Below are positions 45,252 to 54,403 of a stretch of DNA of 64,000 nt, piece after piece. A model generated the notes under the pieces. That model was not told the DNA's origin. It ran no database searches and saw nothing but the letters and a program-made list of their open reading frames with translations. The first letter of the stretch is position 1. The number at the start of each line of letters is the position of its first letter. A program made the translations under genes and the position numbers. Source of the DNA: Ostreococcus mediterraneus (taxonomy: Eukaryota; Chlorophyta; Mamiellophyceae; Mamiellales; Bathycoccaceae); contig WMKK01000010.1 in the NCBI GenBank assembly GCA_012295225.1, forward strand, positions 1-64,000. Reading direction: 5' to 3'.

Positions 45252-46802
45252 TCACAAATCAACTGCTGCCAACGCATCTATAAATTTCTTTCTAAACTTC
45301 TCCTCGGTAAACAACAAACTTTGCTTCCTAGCGCGCGCCGCGATGACTTCACGCTCTGGCCGAGACATCATCAACAAGTGTTGCAAAAAGTCGGCGTATT
45401 CTTGCACACTAAGCGCGGTGTATCCCGTCGGACCTTCGGGCGAATCAACGACAATGTCCATCAAAGGTCCACCCGAGGCGTGCGCGACGGGAACCGCACC
45501 CGCCGCCATGTACTCCACCACGCAAATCCCAAAGTGTTCATCAATCATGGAATGAATACCGACGGATGCGCGAGAAAGCTGACGCTTAAGCTCATCATAC
45601 GACGCATCGACAACAAACTCAACGCTCTTTTCAAGTTCTAAGTCTTTCACGCTTTGCTTCAAGTCTTTTAATCGCTCACGATCGCCGTCGTCTCGACACC
45701 CACCGACGAAAACTAAAATTGCGTTTTCAAGCTTGTACGAAAGTGATTTGACCTTTTTCAACGCCGCCCACGCGGCAACTTGCTCCAGGTGCGCCTTTTC
45801 GGGGCGAAACTGCCCCACACTAATCACTCTCAAGCACGCATTTTCCTTCTTTGCCGCGTTACCCAGCTTATCCAAACGTTGACGCGTCAATGGTAACTTT
45901 GTCAGATCCTCAACGTTGCACGGCGGATACACTACTTTAGAATTCACCCCCCACAACGTATCAATGTGTGCCTTCGTCCACGACGAATTCACCATAACAC
46001 AAGAGCACGACTTCCCACACCATCCATACGCGGCTGAAAATGCACGATAGTACAGCACTTTTAATCCAGTGAGATACTTTGACGCCGCGAATCGACCGCT
46101 GTTGTTGTACATGACCCTGCCCTCGCGCACGCGTTCAATCATATCGCTCGATACCGTGGGATAATGCACATACGCCACGGTTTTACATCGAAAGACATAC
46201 TTCGACAGTGGATATATCGCCGCGTGTCCGACGGTATCGATGAACACATCCGGCGTTAACGCGCTCAACGCTTCGACGCCGAGCGCGACGCTCCCCAACG
46301 CCTGCTTCGCAATCGTACACCGCCCATACGTCTCCGCCCTCGTCCATCGTTCGCGCGTGAGTTTCACGGTGTGTATAGGTCCACGTATAGTGATTCCAAA
46401 ACGCGCTTTGGCGCGCGCAATCATGCCCTCGCCCGATAAATTACTCGACGTGTACACCACCGTCACGCTCTTCTCGACGTCGTTATCATCATCGTCATCA
46501 ATTGTCGCGTCTTCGCCGCTCGCGCGCCGCGCCGCATCGCGCCTCTGCACGGCATCAATGGCGGCCCATAACACGCGCTCGCCACCACCGCCATCGGCGC
46601 TCGTGGGATGATAAAACCCATACACGCGCGGCCTCGGAGCACCGCCTCGGTGCGTATTTGATGCCAAACCCAATCGCCGCTTCGTCGACCGCCGCGCGTG
46701 CGCCGTGCGCTTAAACAACAGCGCCACGTGCACGAAAACAATCGCCAGCACGCTCACCGCGATGGCGTGCGCGAGGTTGTCGAACCGCCCGGGTTCTACC
46801 AT
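45252..46802 (-). CDS. ALG11: ALG11, GDP-Man alpha-1,2-mannosyltransferase of dolichol pathway
   Basis: 516 residues from ATG 46802; earlier codons lack an ATG. It adds the fourth and fifth mannoses to the lipid-linked oligosaccharide on the cytosolic ER face. An N-terminal membrane helix (LAHAIAVSVLAIVFVHVALL) leads to GFYHPTSADGGGGERVLWAA, the ALG11 glycine cluster. TVGHAAIYPLSKYVFRCKTV, YVHYPTVSSDMIERV and the GT4 EX7E motif in EHFGICVVEYMAAGAVPVAH follow. Length and all motifs match. It is divergent from the TrmL-like gene, and the 200-bp promoter contains a 32-bp palindrome. Confidence 0.93.
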   Translation of the reverse strand: MVEPGRFDNLAHAIAVSVLAIVFVHVALLFKRTAHARRSTKRRLGLASNTHRGGAPRPRVYGFYHPTSADGGGGERVLWAAIDAVQRRDAARRASGEDATIDDDDDNDVEKSVTVVYTSSNLSGEGMIARAKARFGITIRGPIHTVKLTRERWTRAETYGRCTIAKQALGSVALGVEALSALTPDVFIDTVGHAAIYPLSKYVFRCKTVAYVHYPTVSSDMIERVREGRVMYNNSGRFAASKYLTGLKVLYYRAFSAAYGWCGKSCSCVMVNSSWTKAHIDTLWGVNSKVVYPPCNVEDLTKLPLTRQRLDKLGNAAKKENACLRVISVGQFRPEKAHLEQVAAWAALKKVKSLSYKLENAILVFVGGCRDDGDRERLKDLKQSVKDLELEKSVEFVVDASYDELKRQLSRASVGIHSMIDEHFGICVVEYMAAGAVPVAHASGGPLMDIVVDSPEGPTGYTALSVQEYADFLQHLLMMSRPEREVIAARARKQSLLFTEEKFRKKFIDALAAVDL

Positions 46803-46926
46803 GTGCGCCCGCGTGACACACGAAACGCCAGAGTATGACGGTTGTCGGTGTCTGCCGCGCCCCCGTCGTGCAGCGCGCGGTGGTGTTCGAGGCGACGCGA
46901 GCGGTTTCGTATTCGACGGCGTGTTT

Positions 46927-46958
46927 GCGACCGTCGGTGTGCGCACACCGACGGTCGC
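46927..46958. promoter_or_regulatory. Perfect 32-bp palindrome between ALG11 and TrmL-like genes
   Basis: The arm GCGACCGTCGGTGTGC is followed without spacer by its exact reverse complement. It sits near the middle of the 200 bp between the two divergent ATGs, so it could serve both genes or terminate as a cruciform. Confidence 0.75.
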
Positions 46959-47002
46959 GACGTCGAAAAGGCGCACTCACTCGCGGCTCTGCTGAAGACG
47001 CC

Positions 47003-47719
47003 ATGAGCTCGGGAGGCGAACGAATCACCGTGCGCGCGATCGAGACCGCGACGGCGACGCAGAGAACGGATTTAGCCGTCGTGCTCGTGACGCCTAAGAT
47101 CCCTGGGAACACTGGGTGCATCGCGAGGACGTGCGCGGCGTCGCGGGTACCGCTTCACTTGGTTGGTGAGCTCTCGCGCGCTTTTCGCCGCGCGACCGAC
47201 GGCTGCACGCTTTTTACACCATGTATCGATTGCGCGCGCGCGTGCGTATCGCGATGACGATGACTGACATTTTCGCTTGTCGTGTGCCTTTTGGCGCCGC
47301 GTTTTCGACGCATAGGTCCGCTGGGATTTTCTTTGGACGACACACAGCTCAAACGCGCGGGTCTCGATTATTGGAAAAGCGTATGCGTGCGCGTTCACGA
47401 TGATTGGGATGCGTTCTACGAGTATTGGCGCGGTCTGGACACACCGGGACGATTGGTGGCCTTTAGTAAATTCGGTGCTCGACCGCACGCGGAGGAAGGG
47501 GCGTATAAGCCGGGCGATTGGTTGCTGTATGGTGCGGAAACCACGGGTTTGCCCGACGCCGCCATGGAGGCGTGTAAGGCGTCTGGGGGCGTGCGACGGA
47601 TTCCAATCGACGAATCTCACGTGCGTAGCTTAAATTTAAGTGTATCATGCGGCATTGGCGTCTACGAGGCGCTTCGACAGCTCGATGGGCCACCTTCGGG
47701 GCCGTGCTCTGACGACTGA
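47003..47719 (+). CDS. TrmL/SpoU-type tRNA 2'-O-methyltransferase, two exons
   Basis: Exons 47003-47165 and 47316-47719 join in phase to 188 residues. The 150-bp intron has donor GTGAGC, a CTGAC branch and acceptor TAG. The junction restores LHLVG-PLGFSLDDTQLKRA, the SPOUT-family sequence (bacterial TrmL: PLGF...LRRAGLDYW). Other motifs: VTPKIPGNTGCIARTCAASR, KPGDWLLYGAETTGLPDAAM and the knot end SLNLSVSCGIGVYEALRQLD. TrmL methylates the wobble nucleotide of tRNA-Leu. An ATG at 46835 in frame would add an organelle-like presequence (RAPVVQRAVVFEATRAVSYS) and place the palindrome in coding sequence; I prefer 47003. Confidence 0.87.
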
Positions 47720-47826
47720 GCGACGAGCTGGTTTGGAATTATTCAAGTTTGTATTTCCTACACGTACCCCTCGTACTGTTATTAAAATTTCTAGTTCATA
47801 CACATCATCTCCATCTACGACGACTT

Positions 47827-48360
47827 TTAACTTCCGAGCTTGAACGCATCTGCGGTCAGCGAGTAGCAGTATCCAATTTTAAACCAGTTGATGAATTCGA
47901 GCCACCGGTTTGGGGACGCCGTTCGATAATAAATTCTTGTGATAATCTCAAAGAACGCCACCGACAGCGCACCAGCGACGACGTCGTTAATACCAATTGC
48001 CCCGAAACTCAGCGTCAGAACGTTGGCGAGATAGAAACCAAACCACGCGCTGATACCCCGCCACAACGTCGTGCGGTACGACTTGCGCGCAAAGTACAAG
48101 TTAAATCGCTGCGGCAACGACGTGAGCACCGAGCCGAGCCTCGTTTCTCGTTCAATACGTTCGGCACGAACGTCGAGCGTACGACGCGTGCGCTGAGTGC
48201 GCGTTGGAATCGCGCACACGGCGTGCGTGACGAGGGCGGACCCGCGAAAAGTGATTCTCGAGGTGAACCCGCTCGCGGGACGCGACGTCGTCGCGACTGA
48301 CGCGCACGACGGCGACGTCGCCGACGCCGATGGTAAGGTTTGTGCAAACGATCGAATCAT
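47827..48360 (-). CDS. Ycf20-like chloroplast membrane protein (DUF565)
   Basis: 177 residues. The first 60 residues, Ser/Thr/Arg-rich and acid-poor (SASATSPSCASVATTSRPAS), form a plastid transit peptide. The mature part matches Ycf20: SLPQRFNLYFARKSYRTTLW, a hydrophobic stretch SAWFGFYLANVLTLSFGAI, GALSVAFFEIITRIYYR and the diagnostic end FINWFKIGYCYSLTADAFKL plus GS. Ycf20 is plastid-encoded in some algae and is linked to photoprotection in a Chlamydomonas mutant; here it is nuclear. Confidence 0.88.
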   Translation of the reverse strand: MIRSFAQTLPSASATSPSCASVATTSRPASGFTSRITFRGSALVTHAVCAIPTRTQRTRRTLDVRAERIERETRLGSVLTSLPQRFNLYFARKSYRTTLWRGISAWFGFYLANVLTLSFGAIGINDVVAGALSVAFFEIITRIYYRTASPNRWLEFINWFKIGYCYSLTADAFKLGS

Positions 48361-48516
48361 GACGAGTGCCTTGATCGTAGACGCGCCGCACGACTACGAG
48401 CGCAGCCGAGTGAGGACGCGACGACGACGGCCGCGAGTCAAAAAGTGAGGTTTGCCGACGGCTGCGAAACGCCTTTGAAAGTTTTCTCCTACTTATGCGT
48501 GTGTGTCATAACAATT

Positions 48517-49557
48517 CTAATCCCTCGTGGCGGTCCTCGCGCGATAGAGTTCCATTAACTTATCGCGCTCACCCATCTTGACTGAAATATTCGCCTTGGC
48601 GTAAAAGTCTCCGTCGCGCTCGATGTTGTCGATGATGTCCTCGAGCAAGTGCGCGCGTTCGGTTTGACATCCAACCTCCTGCGCGCTCAACGCCTGATAA
48701 TGCACATGAAAGTGATAAAACTGCGGAGGATAATGCACGAATACGCGCATGTCTTCTTCGTGCACGCCGTAGACACGCGCGATGACGTCTCGAGCGACGC
48801 ATAACATGACGCGTAACATTGGTAAATGCTCCGCGCGCAAGTCCCGCATCGACCGCACATCCTTGCGCTGACACAACCCCAAACAATACAAATCCATCAC
48901 CGATGGATGATTAAACCAACTCGCTCGATCGGTCGTGGCGCAATCTGGATGCGTCTGCCATTTTGGATCGGTATTCAACAAAAACTCGTCATCCGCGTGT
49001 AACAACCGCTCGCGTTCCTTTTCCAAACTTAAAATCTTATACACCCACGCCGTCGCCGCTTCGGGTATGCCCGCAATGTACGCCTCGTGCACATCGTTAT
49101 ACACCTCTGGTGTCTCTCGAATCAAAATCATCTTCTGTGTGGCGCTTCGCGCGATATGTTTCGCAAACAACGCGTCTCTCGCCTCCCTCGACGTCGTCGC
49201 CGTCAACCACCCCGGGCAAATCACATCCACGTGCACGTCCCCATCCTCCCCTTCTCGCGCCTCGCGATCGATCGCACCCGTATAATACATATACTCTGCA
49301 CCAGAATACGGCGCCCGCAACCGCACGTGCGCGCGCTCGAGCACGCGCTGGAGCCCATCGACGTCGCTCGGAAGGTGCGCCCGAGACACCTTGACGAGCG
49401 CACATTCCTCGTCCCCGTCGCCGCCATCGCGCGTGAACCGTCCTCGCGCGACGACGGTGCCGCGCGCGTCATCGCGCCCGGTGTTTATCACCTCGTCCAC
49501 GGCGAACGCATCGCGGAGCGCGGCGCCGATCGCGCGCGGATCGACGTGTGTCGTCAT
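48517..49557 (-). CDS. DCPS: Scavenger mRNA-decapping enzyme DcpS
   Basis: 346 residues, HIT superfamily. It hydrolyses the m7GpppN cap left after 3'-5' mRNA decay. The N-terminal dimer domain (ALVKVSRAHLPSDVDGLQRV) is followed by ETPEVYNDVHEAYI. The C-terminal catalytic domain has LRAEHLPMLRVMLCVARDVI and the HIT triad YHFHVHYQALS, in the DcpS form RVFVHYPPQFYHFHVHYQA. Length is normal. The ATG at 49557 lies 3 bp from the first ATG of the divergent gene. Confidence 0.93.
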   Translation of the reverse strand: MTTHVDPRAIGAALRDAFAVDEVINTGRDDARGTVVARGRFTRDGGDGDEECALVKVSRAHLPSDVDGLQRVLERAHVRLRAPYSGAEYMYYTGAIDREAREGEDGDVHVDVICPGWLTATTSREARDALFAKHIARSATQKMILIRETPEVYNDVHEAYIAGIPEAATAWVYKILSLEKERERLLHADDEFLLNTDPKWQTHPDCATTDRASWFNHPSVMDLYCLGLCQRKDVRSMRDLRAEHLPMLRVMLCVARDVIARVYGVHEEDMRVFVHYPPQFYHFHVHYQALSAQEVGCQTERAHLLEDIIDNIERDGDFYAKANISVKMGERDKLMELYRARTATRD

Positions 49558-49560
49558 CGA

Positions 49561-50643
49561 ATGACGACGACAGTTCGTGACGCTCGAGCCTTGTGTGACA
49601 TGCTCGCATCATCCACGTTCGCGCGGTGCGGGACGACGACGACGACGTCTACACACGCGGTGCGCGGTGCGCGGTGTGCGTCGAGAGTGCTCGCGGCGAC
49701 GGCGACGGCGACGGCGGAGCACCGATCGAGACGATTGGTGCCTCGTCAGCAGTCGACTTCATCGTCGTCGACGTTAAAGTCTTGCGAATCGCCAGCGGCG
49801 CGACGCATGACGACGCGCACGAACGCACTTCCGGCGCTTCCGGCGCTCATCGCGTCGCACTACGCCTGGCCGGCGCTCACGGCGGTGGCGATCGCACCGG
49901 TGTGCTTGGCGTACATCAATCCAATTTACTCGTTTAGCGTCGGGTACGGGGCGTCGGTGCTGGCGGCGTCGATCGCGGCGTATGGCATGCATGCGGCGTC
50001 TGGCGCGGCGGCGACGACGCTTTTACTCGCGCACATCGCGGGTGGGGTGTTTTACGGCGCGAGATTGGCGGGATTTTTGTACTATCGTTCGGTGACATGG
50101 GACGAGTGGAAGGAGCGGGCAAAAAACGCGCCCGAGGTGAAACAAACTGGATTCGCCAAGCAAACCATGGTGATCGCGCTGTGCGGGTTGCTGTATTCGT
50201 GCATGGCATCGCCAATGTTATGGCACGCGCAAAACGTCAACGTGATCAACTATGTGACGTATGACATCGTCATCAAGGCGGGCGTCGCTGCGCAGTGGCT
50301 CGGCGCCGTCGTCGAAGCCGTCGCGGATCAACAAAAGTACAATTTCAAAGCCACCGAGCGCGGAAAGACGCGCTGGTGCGACACCGGGCTCTATGCCAAG
50401 TGCCGACACCCAAACTATCTCGGGGAAATCTTATTTTGGGTGGGTACCTTTGTCGCCGGAGTTCCGGCGATGCTCACCCGTCCAATCACGTTTGTCCCGG
50501 CATCCGTCGGCTTGTTCTTCATCGTCATGCTCATGCTCGGCGCGGCTAAGCGTGGGGATAAGAAACAAGCTGAAAAGTACGCCGATAACACCGAATACAA
50601 GGCTTGGGCGGACAACTCGTGCTCGTTATTCCCAGGAAATTAA
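49561..50643 (+). CDS. DUF1295/isoprenylcysteine methyltransferase-like membrane protein, probably plastid
   Basis: 361 residues from ATG 49561; ATGs at 49600 and 49807 (MTTRTNALPALPAL) are possible and leave room for a promoter. The N-terminus to about residue 80 is Thr/Ala/Arg-rich like a plastid transit peptide. About six hydrophobic segments follow, with GVFYGARLAGFLYYRSVTWD and then the DUF1295/steroid-reductase-like end: ADQQKYNFKATERGK, TGLYAKCRHPNYLGEILFWV. That last motif (GLY..CRHPNY.GE) is shared with isoprenylcysteine carboxyl methyltransferases and 5-alpha-reductases. The reaction is not certain. Confidence 0.8.
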   Translation: MTTTVRDARALCDMLASSTFARCGTTTTTSTHAVRGARCASRVLAATATATAEHRSRRLVPRQQSTSSSSTLKSCESPAARRMTTRTNALPALPALIASHYAWPALTAVAIAPVCLAYINPIYSFSVGYGASVLAASIAAYGMHAASGAAATTLLLAHIAGGVFYGARLAGFLYYRSVTWDEWKERAKNAPEVKQTGFAKQTMVIALCGLLYSCMASPMLWHAQNVNVINYVTYDIVIKAGVAAQWLGAVVEAVADQQKYNFKATERGKTRWCDTGLYAKCRHPNYLGEILFWVGTFVAGVPAMLTRPITFVPASVGLFFIVMLMLGAAKRGDKKQAEKYADNTEYKAWADNSCSLFPGN

Positions 50644-50751
50644 CGATTATAATAATACCGCCCTCCTTCTTTTATTAAAATAAAAATACAAAGACGACGA
50701 CGTTGATATGACGATGATGATTGTACACATGTGGATCGCTCTGCGCTCGAC

Positions 50752-51180
50752 CTAAAGCTTCCCTTGCGCCTTGAGCTCAGCCTCCAACGCCGCCACCGCC
50801 GCCGCATCCTCCTCGCTCAAATTATCCAAATCAATCCCCTCAACCTCCTTCTTCGCCGCCTTGCCGTACATCGCGTCGTCAAACTTATCCGGAAATGCAA
50901 CCTTGGCGATCGTCCCCACGACGAATAACGTCCCAGCGCCCGCCATGTAGAGCGGAATCGCCGCCCGCATGGCACCAATGACCATTTGGTCGAACGACGA
51001 CGTGTCGATGCCGAGCAAGGCGACGTCGGCGAGCGGTACCGCGCGCGCGAGCGAGGCGCCACGGCGAATGGGTTGAGATAACGCCGGGACATGGTGCGCG
51101 CGTCGGGGCGCGTGCGGGCGACGCGCGACGCGTGGCGCAGTTGCGGTGGTGCGTGCGATGGATGATGATGCGGTGAACAT
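50752..51180 (-). CDS. Small probable thylakoid/envelope protein, unknown
   Basis: 142 residues. An Ala/Arg/Ser/Pro-rich transit peptide of about 45 residues (SSIARTTATAPRVARRPHAP) precedes VPLADVALLGIDTSSFDQMV. One hydrophobic helix (AAIPLYMAGAGTLFVVGTIA), then VAFPDKFDDAMYGK and an acidic helical tail (GIDLDNLSEEDAAAVAALEA) complete it. Layout is that of a single-span plastid membrane protein. I do not recognise the family. Confidence 0.7.
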   Translation of the reverse strand: MFTASSSIARTTATAPRVARRPHAPRRAHHVPALSQPIRRGASLARAVPLADVALLGIDTSSFDQMVIGAMRAAIPLYMAGAGTLFVVGTIAKVAFPDKFDDAMYGKAAKKEVEGIDLDNLSEEDAAAVAALEAELKAQGKL

Positions 51181-51404
51181 CGTGACGCGGTGGTGGCGAC
51201 GTAATAGCGCGGTTGGTGCGCGAAGGAATGGCGATCGATGATGATGATGATGATGGTGGTGGTGGGTGGAGATTTTGTAGCGGCGGGACGGGTGTCGTTT
51301 GGTCGGTTGGTGACGAATGTGACGACGATTCTAGAGTTGGATTCTAGAATTGATGCGTATTTATTTCATGATGGTGATGATGATGATAATGCGCGATGGA
51401 TGGG

Positions 51405-54147
51405 TTATTCTTCCATGGCGCGTGAGGCGTTGGCGGCGTCGCGTTCGGCGTCGAGTTTGGCGTTGAGCGCGGCGTAATCGACTGGCGCGCCTCGTCTGCC
51501 GCGCTTACTCGGCGTCGGTTCGGCGTCGATGGCGTCCGTGGCGGGGCGCTTTGCGTCTGTATGTGTTGCCGGCGCGTGTGCGTCGGTGTCGTGATCGTCG
51601 TTTGCGGCGGCGTTTGCGGCATCGAGTTCGCGTTCGCGCTCAATGTACGCGAGGCGCTCGGCTTCCATTTCGGCTTCGCGCTTTTCGCGCGCCTCGCGGC
51701 GGAGGCGCAATTCTTCGTTGAGCTCAGTCTTGCTCGCCTCACTGTCGTACTTTTCGCCATTTGGTGCGAAGAGCGTACGAACGTGCGACGCGACGGAGCG
51801 TCCGAATGCGGACACTGGGCCACCTTGGATTCGATAGCCGCCTTCGAGGACGGAAATGACGCGGCCCTTGGCGTGAGCGTTGGCAATTTTGACGAGCTCA
51901 GTGGTTAACCACTCGTAATCTTGCTCTTTGACTCCTAAATTTACCGGACCTTGAATATCATCTTTCGCGTGCGCGTCGAAACCAGCGGAAATGATCACGA
52001 GTTCGGGTTCGAAGGCGTTGATGGCGGGCAAAATTTTACCCTTCCACACGCGACGCCAAGCGGCGCCGCGTTCAGACTTCTTCCCGGTGCCCTCCATGCC
52101 TACATCCACCACCCACGGTTGTTCACCCTTGGCCGTGCTCACAAGTCGCTCGGCGTCGACGTGGGATGGGTCTTCTACGACGCCGTCTTCGTTCCATTGC
52201 GCCGCCTCTTCGGTGTCCAAATCGTATTCACCCTTGGTGCTCTTCGTCGGTCCGGTGCCCGGATAAAAGTGATGTTGAAGCTCTTTGCGACCGTAGCCGT
52301 GCACAGAGGCAAACATGATTTCTTCTTGGTCGGTTTCGTCCAACCATGGTCGGTACATGTTCATCGAGAACGACCCGCTACCGATGGGCATGGCAAACTT
52401 GAACTCTGGGGCGCTCGGCGCGGTGTTTTGCACGCACGCCTCGGTGCCGTTCCCGTGGTGCACGTCAAAGTCAACCAAAGCTACGCGACGAATCTTCTTA
52501 CGGTGCACGCATCGCGCGTACGCCGCGGCAACGGCGACGTTGTTTATTAAACAAAACCCGTGAGATCCAGTACCGATGGGTTCTCCTGGCGTGCCCACCG
52601 GTCCCAAAGGACCGCTATGGTGGCCCGGCGGCCGCACGGCGCAAAACACTCTGTCCGTTTCACCAGACACCACGCGTTCGACGGCTTCGATTGTCGCTCC
52701 AGCGGCGGCAAGTGCAGCGTTGAATGATTGCGAGCACACCGCGGTGTCGCCATCAATCGTGCCGATTGCTTGCGGCAAGATGCGGACGTCTGGTAAACGT
52801 TCGCACGCCTTTTGCACCTTTTTCAAGTACGCATACTCGTGACAGCGTAGAATATCAACCCAAGCCGCGGGTTCGACCTCGGAGATGTACTCCACATCTT
52901 TAAACTCTTTCGCCCTCAACGTTCCATTAGTGGCGTTGAGCAGCACGTTGAGTCTATTGACGTTTTCTGGCGGCGGATCCTCGCCGCCGCGCGTAATAGG
53001 CGGGCACGAATGGTGCAAAAAGCACGTATCCGGGGCAATGATAACGCGCTTCTTTGCCTCATCCGCCGCAGTCGATACTGACGTTTTGAACATCTTAGCA
53101 ATTGCCCCGAAGCCTCGCGCTGACGCCATTTGCGCGGGTGTTTGCCCTTGCGCGTTGACTTCCTTCGCCATGTCACCATTCGCCTTTAACAAAAGTTCCA
53201 CACACTTTACGTCGCGTCCGCGCACGGCGCAGTGCAACGCATTATCCTTGTGGTCATTCTTCAACGCAGGGTCAGCGCCCTTCGAGAGCAAGTACTCGAC
53301 GACGTCAGCGTGCCCGTACGCTGCGGCCCAGTGAATCGGGCGGTTCTTCGTCTTGTCTCGCAAGTTTACGTACACGTCCACCGTGTCATCCTCATTTGGC
53401 GGAGTAAAATCATCCACCAACGCCTTCACGAGCGCCAGCACTCCATGTTGAGCCGCAATCGACACTGCAGTGCGCCCGTAATCATCCATCACGCACTCAT
53501 TCTCCATCGAGGGTAACAACGCTTTCACCGCTTCCACGGCGAACGCCTCGTGACACTCAAACCCGCTCATCGCGCACGCCATGTGCAACGGCGGCGACCC
53601 TTCAAGCGTGATATACGTTCTACATTCCGCTTCAATCAATGCCTTTACGCAATTGATCGAGCCTGAAAGTAACGCCACGTGTAAAGGTGTGTGTCCCTCT
53701 CTGTCCCTGCCGTCGACATCCACCTTTTTCGCCCCGTCGACGCTTCGAAACATCGCCGCCGCACCATCGGAGCCTTCATCCCCAGACCCACCCTCGGCGT
53801 CTGGATCGAAATCTTCTTCGTCTTCAGAATCATCTTCTTCCTCGCCGTCGTCACCGTCGTTCGCATCGCCGTCGTCCTCGCCCTCGGCGTCTTCGCCCGG
53901 CGCATCCTCTTCAACCACGGGTGCGCGAATCAACGCCATGAGCGTCTCGATATCATCCGTTTCGCAGCATTGATGCAAAGGCCTGGTGATTCACATCGCG
54001 TACACGCACACTGGTCAGTCGTCGTACGCGTCGGCGGCGCTGCACGAGCGCATGACACGCGGAGGTCAACGCGACAATTGGCGTCTTGGTCAAAATCACT
54101 TCCGCCGGCGCAGTCGCGCGTGTGTACGTACAATACCATCGGACCAT
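51405..54147 (-). CDS. Class II histone deacetylase with N-terminal ankyrin repeats
   Basis: Main exon 51405-53982. The protein has an acidic Glu/Asp segment, several ankyrin repeats (about 95-300: GHTPLHVALLSGSINCVKAL, RPIHWAAAYGHADVVEYLLS) and a full HDAC domain. The HDAC domain has [41 protein letters not shown] and SVLEGGYRIQG. Charged sequence and a basic tail (TPSKRGRRG) end it. The exon frame has no ATG before PLHQCCETDDIETLM. A tiny first exon 54128-54147 (MVRWYCT) with donor GTACAC and acceptor CAG at 53983-53984 joins in phase and completes T-P-L-H of the first ankyrin. That exon is tentative; otherwise ATG 53939 would start. It probably acts on histones. Confidence 0.85.
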
Positions 54148-54243
54148 CGTCGTCGTCGCTGTCAAACGTTCCAAACATAGCGTTCGCGGCGCGCGCGGTG
54201 TGGCGCTCGGCGTCGCTCGGGTGCACGCGTGGGAATGCGGAGA

Positions 54244-54282
54244 AGGAGCTCTGTGAAGGAGCTCTATAAAGGAGCTCTGTGG
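54244..54282. repeat. 13-bp tandem repeat, three units
   Basis: AGGAGCTCTGTGA, AGGAGCTCTATAA and AGGAGCTCTGTGG in a row, each with the 6-base palindrome GAGCTC. The middle unit holds a TATAA. They lie about 100-135 bp upstream of the tentative HDAC first exon. Confidence 0.75.
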
Positions 54283-54403
54283 GGACACTGAGGAGAAAAA
54301 TGTGTGTGTGCGTTTTGTTTTTGCATGCAACACGACACCGCGCACCTGAAATGCAAGGCATCAATGAAAAAATGACGTGTGTATTGAACAATTCGAATTT
54401 TGT

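Noticed and set aside
49087-49560. 5' extension of the DUF1295 frame
   Set aside because: It lies wholly over the antisense of the DcpS coding region, which has the conserved HIT enzyme sequence; the extension is His/Arg shadow sequence.
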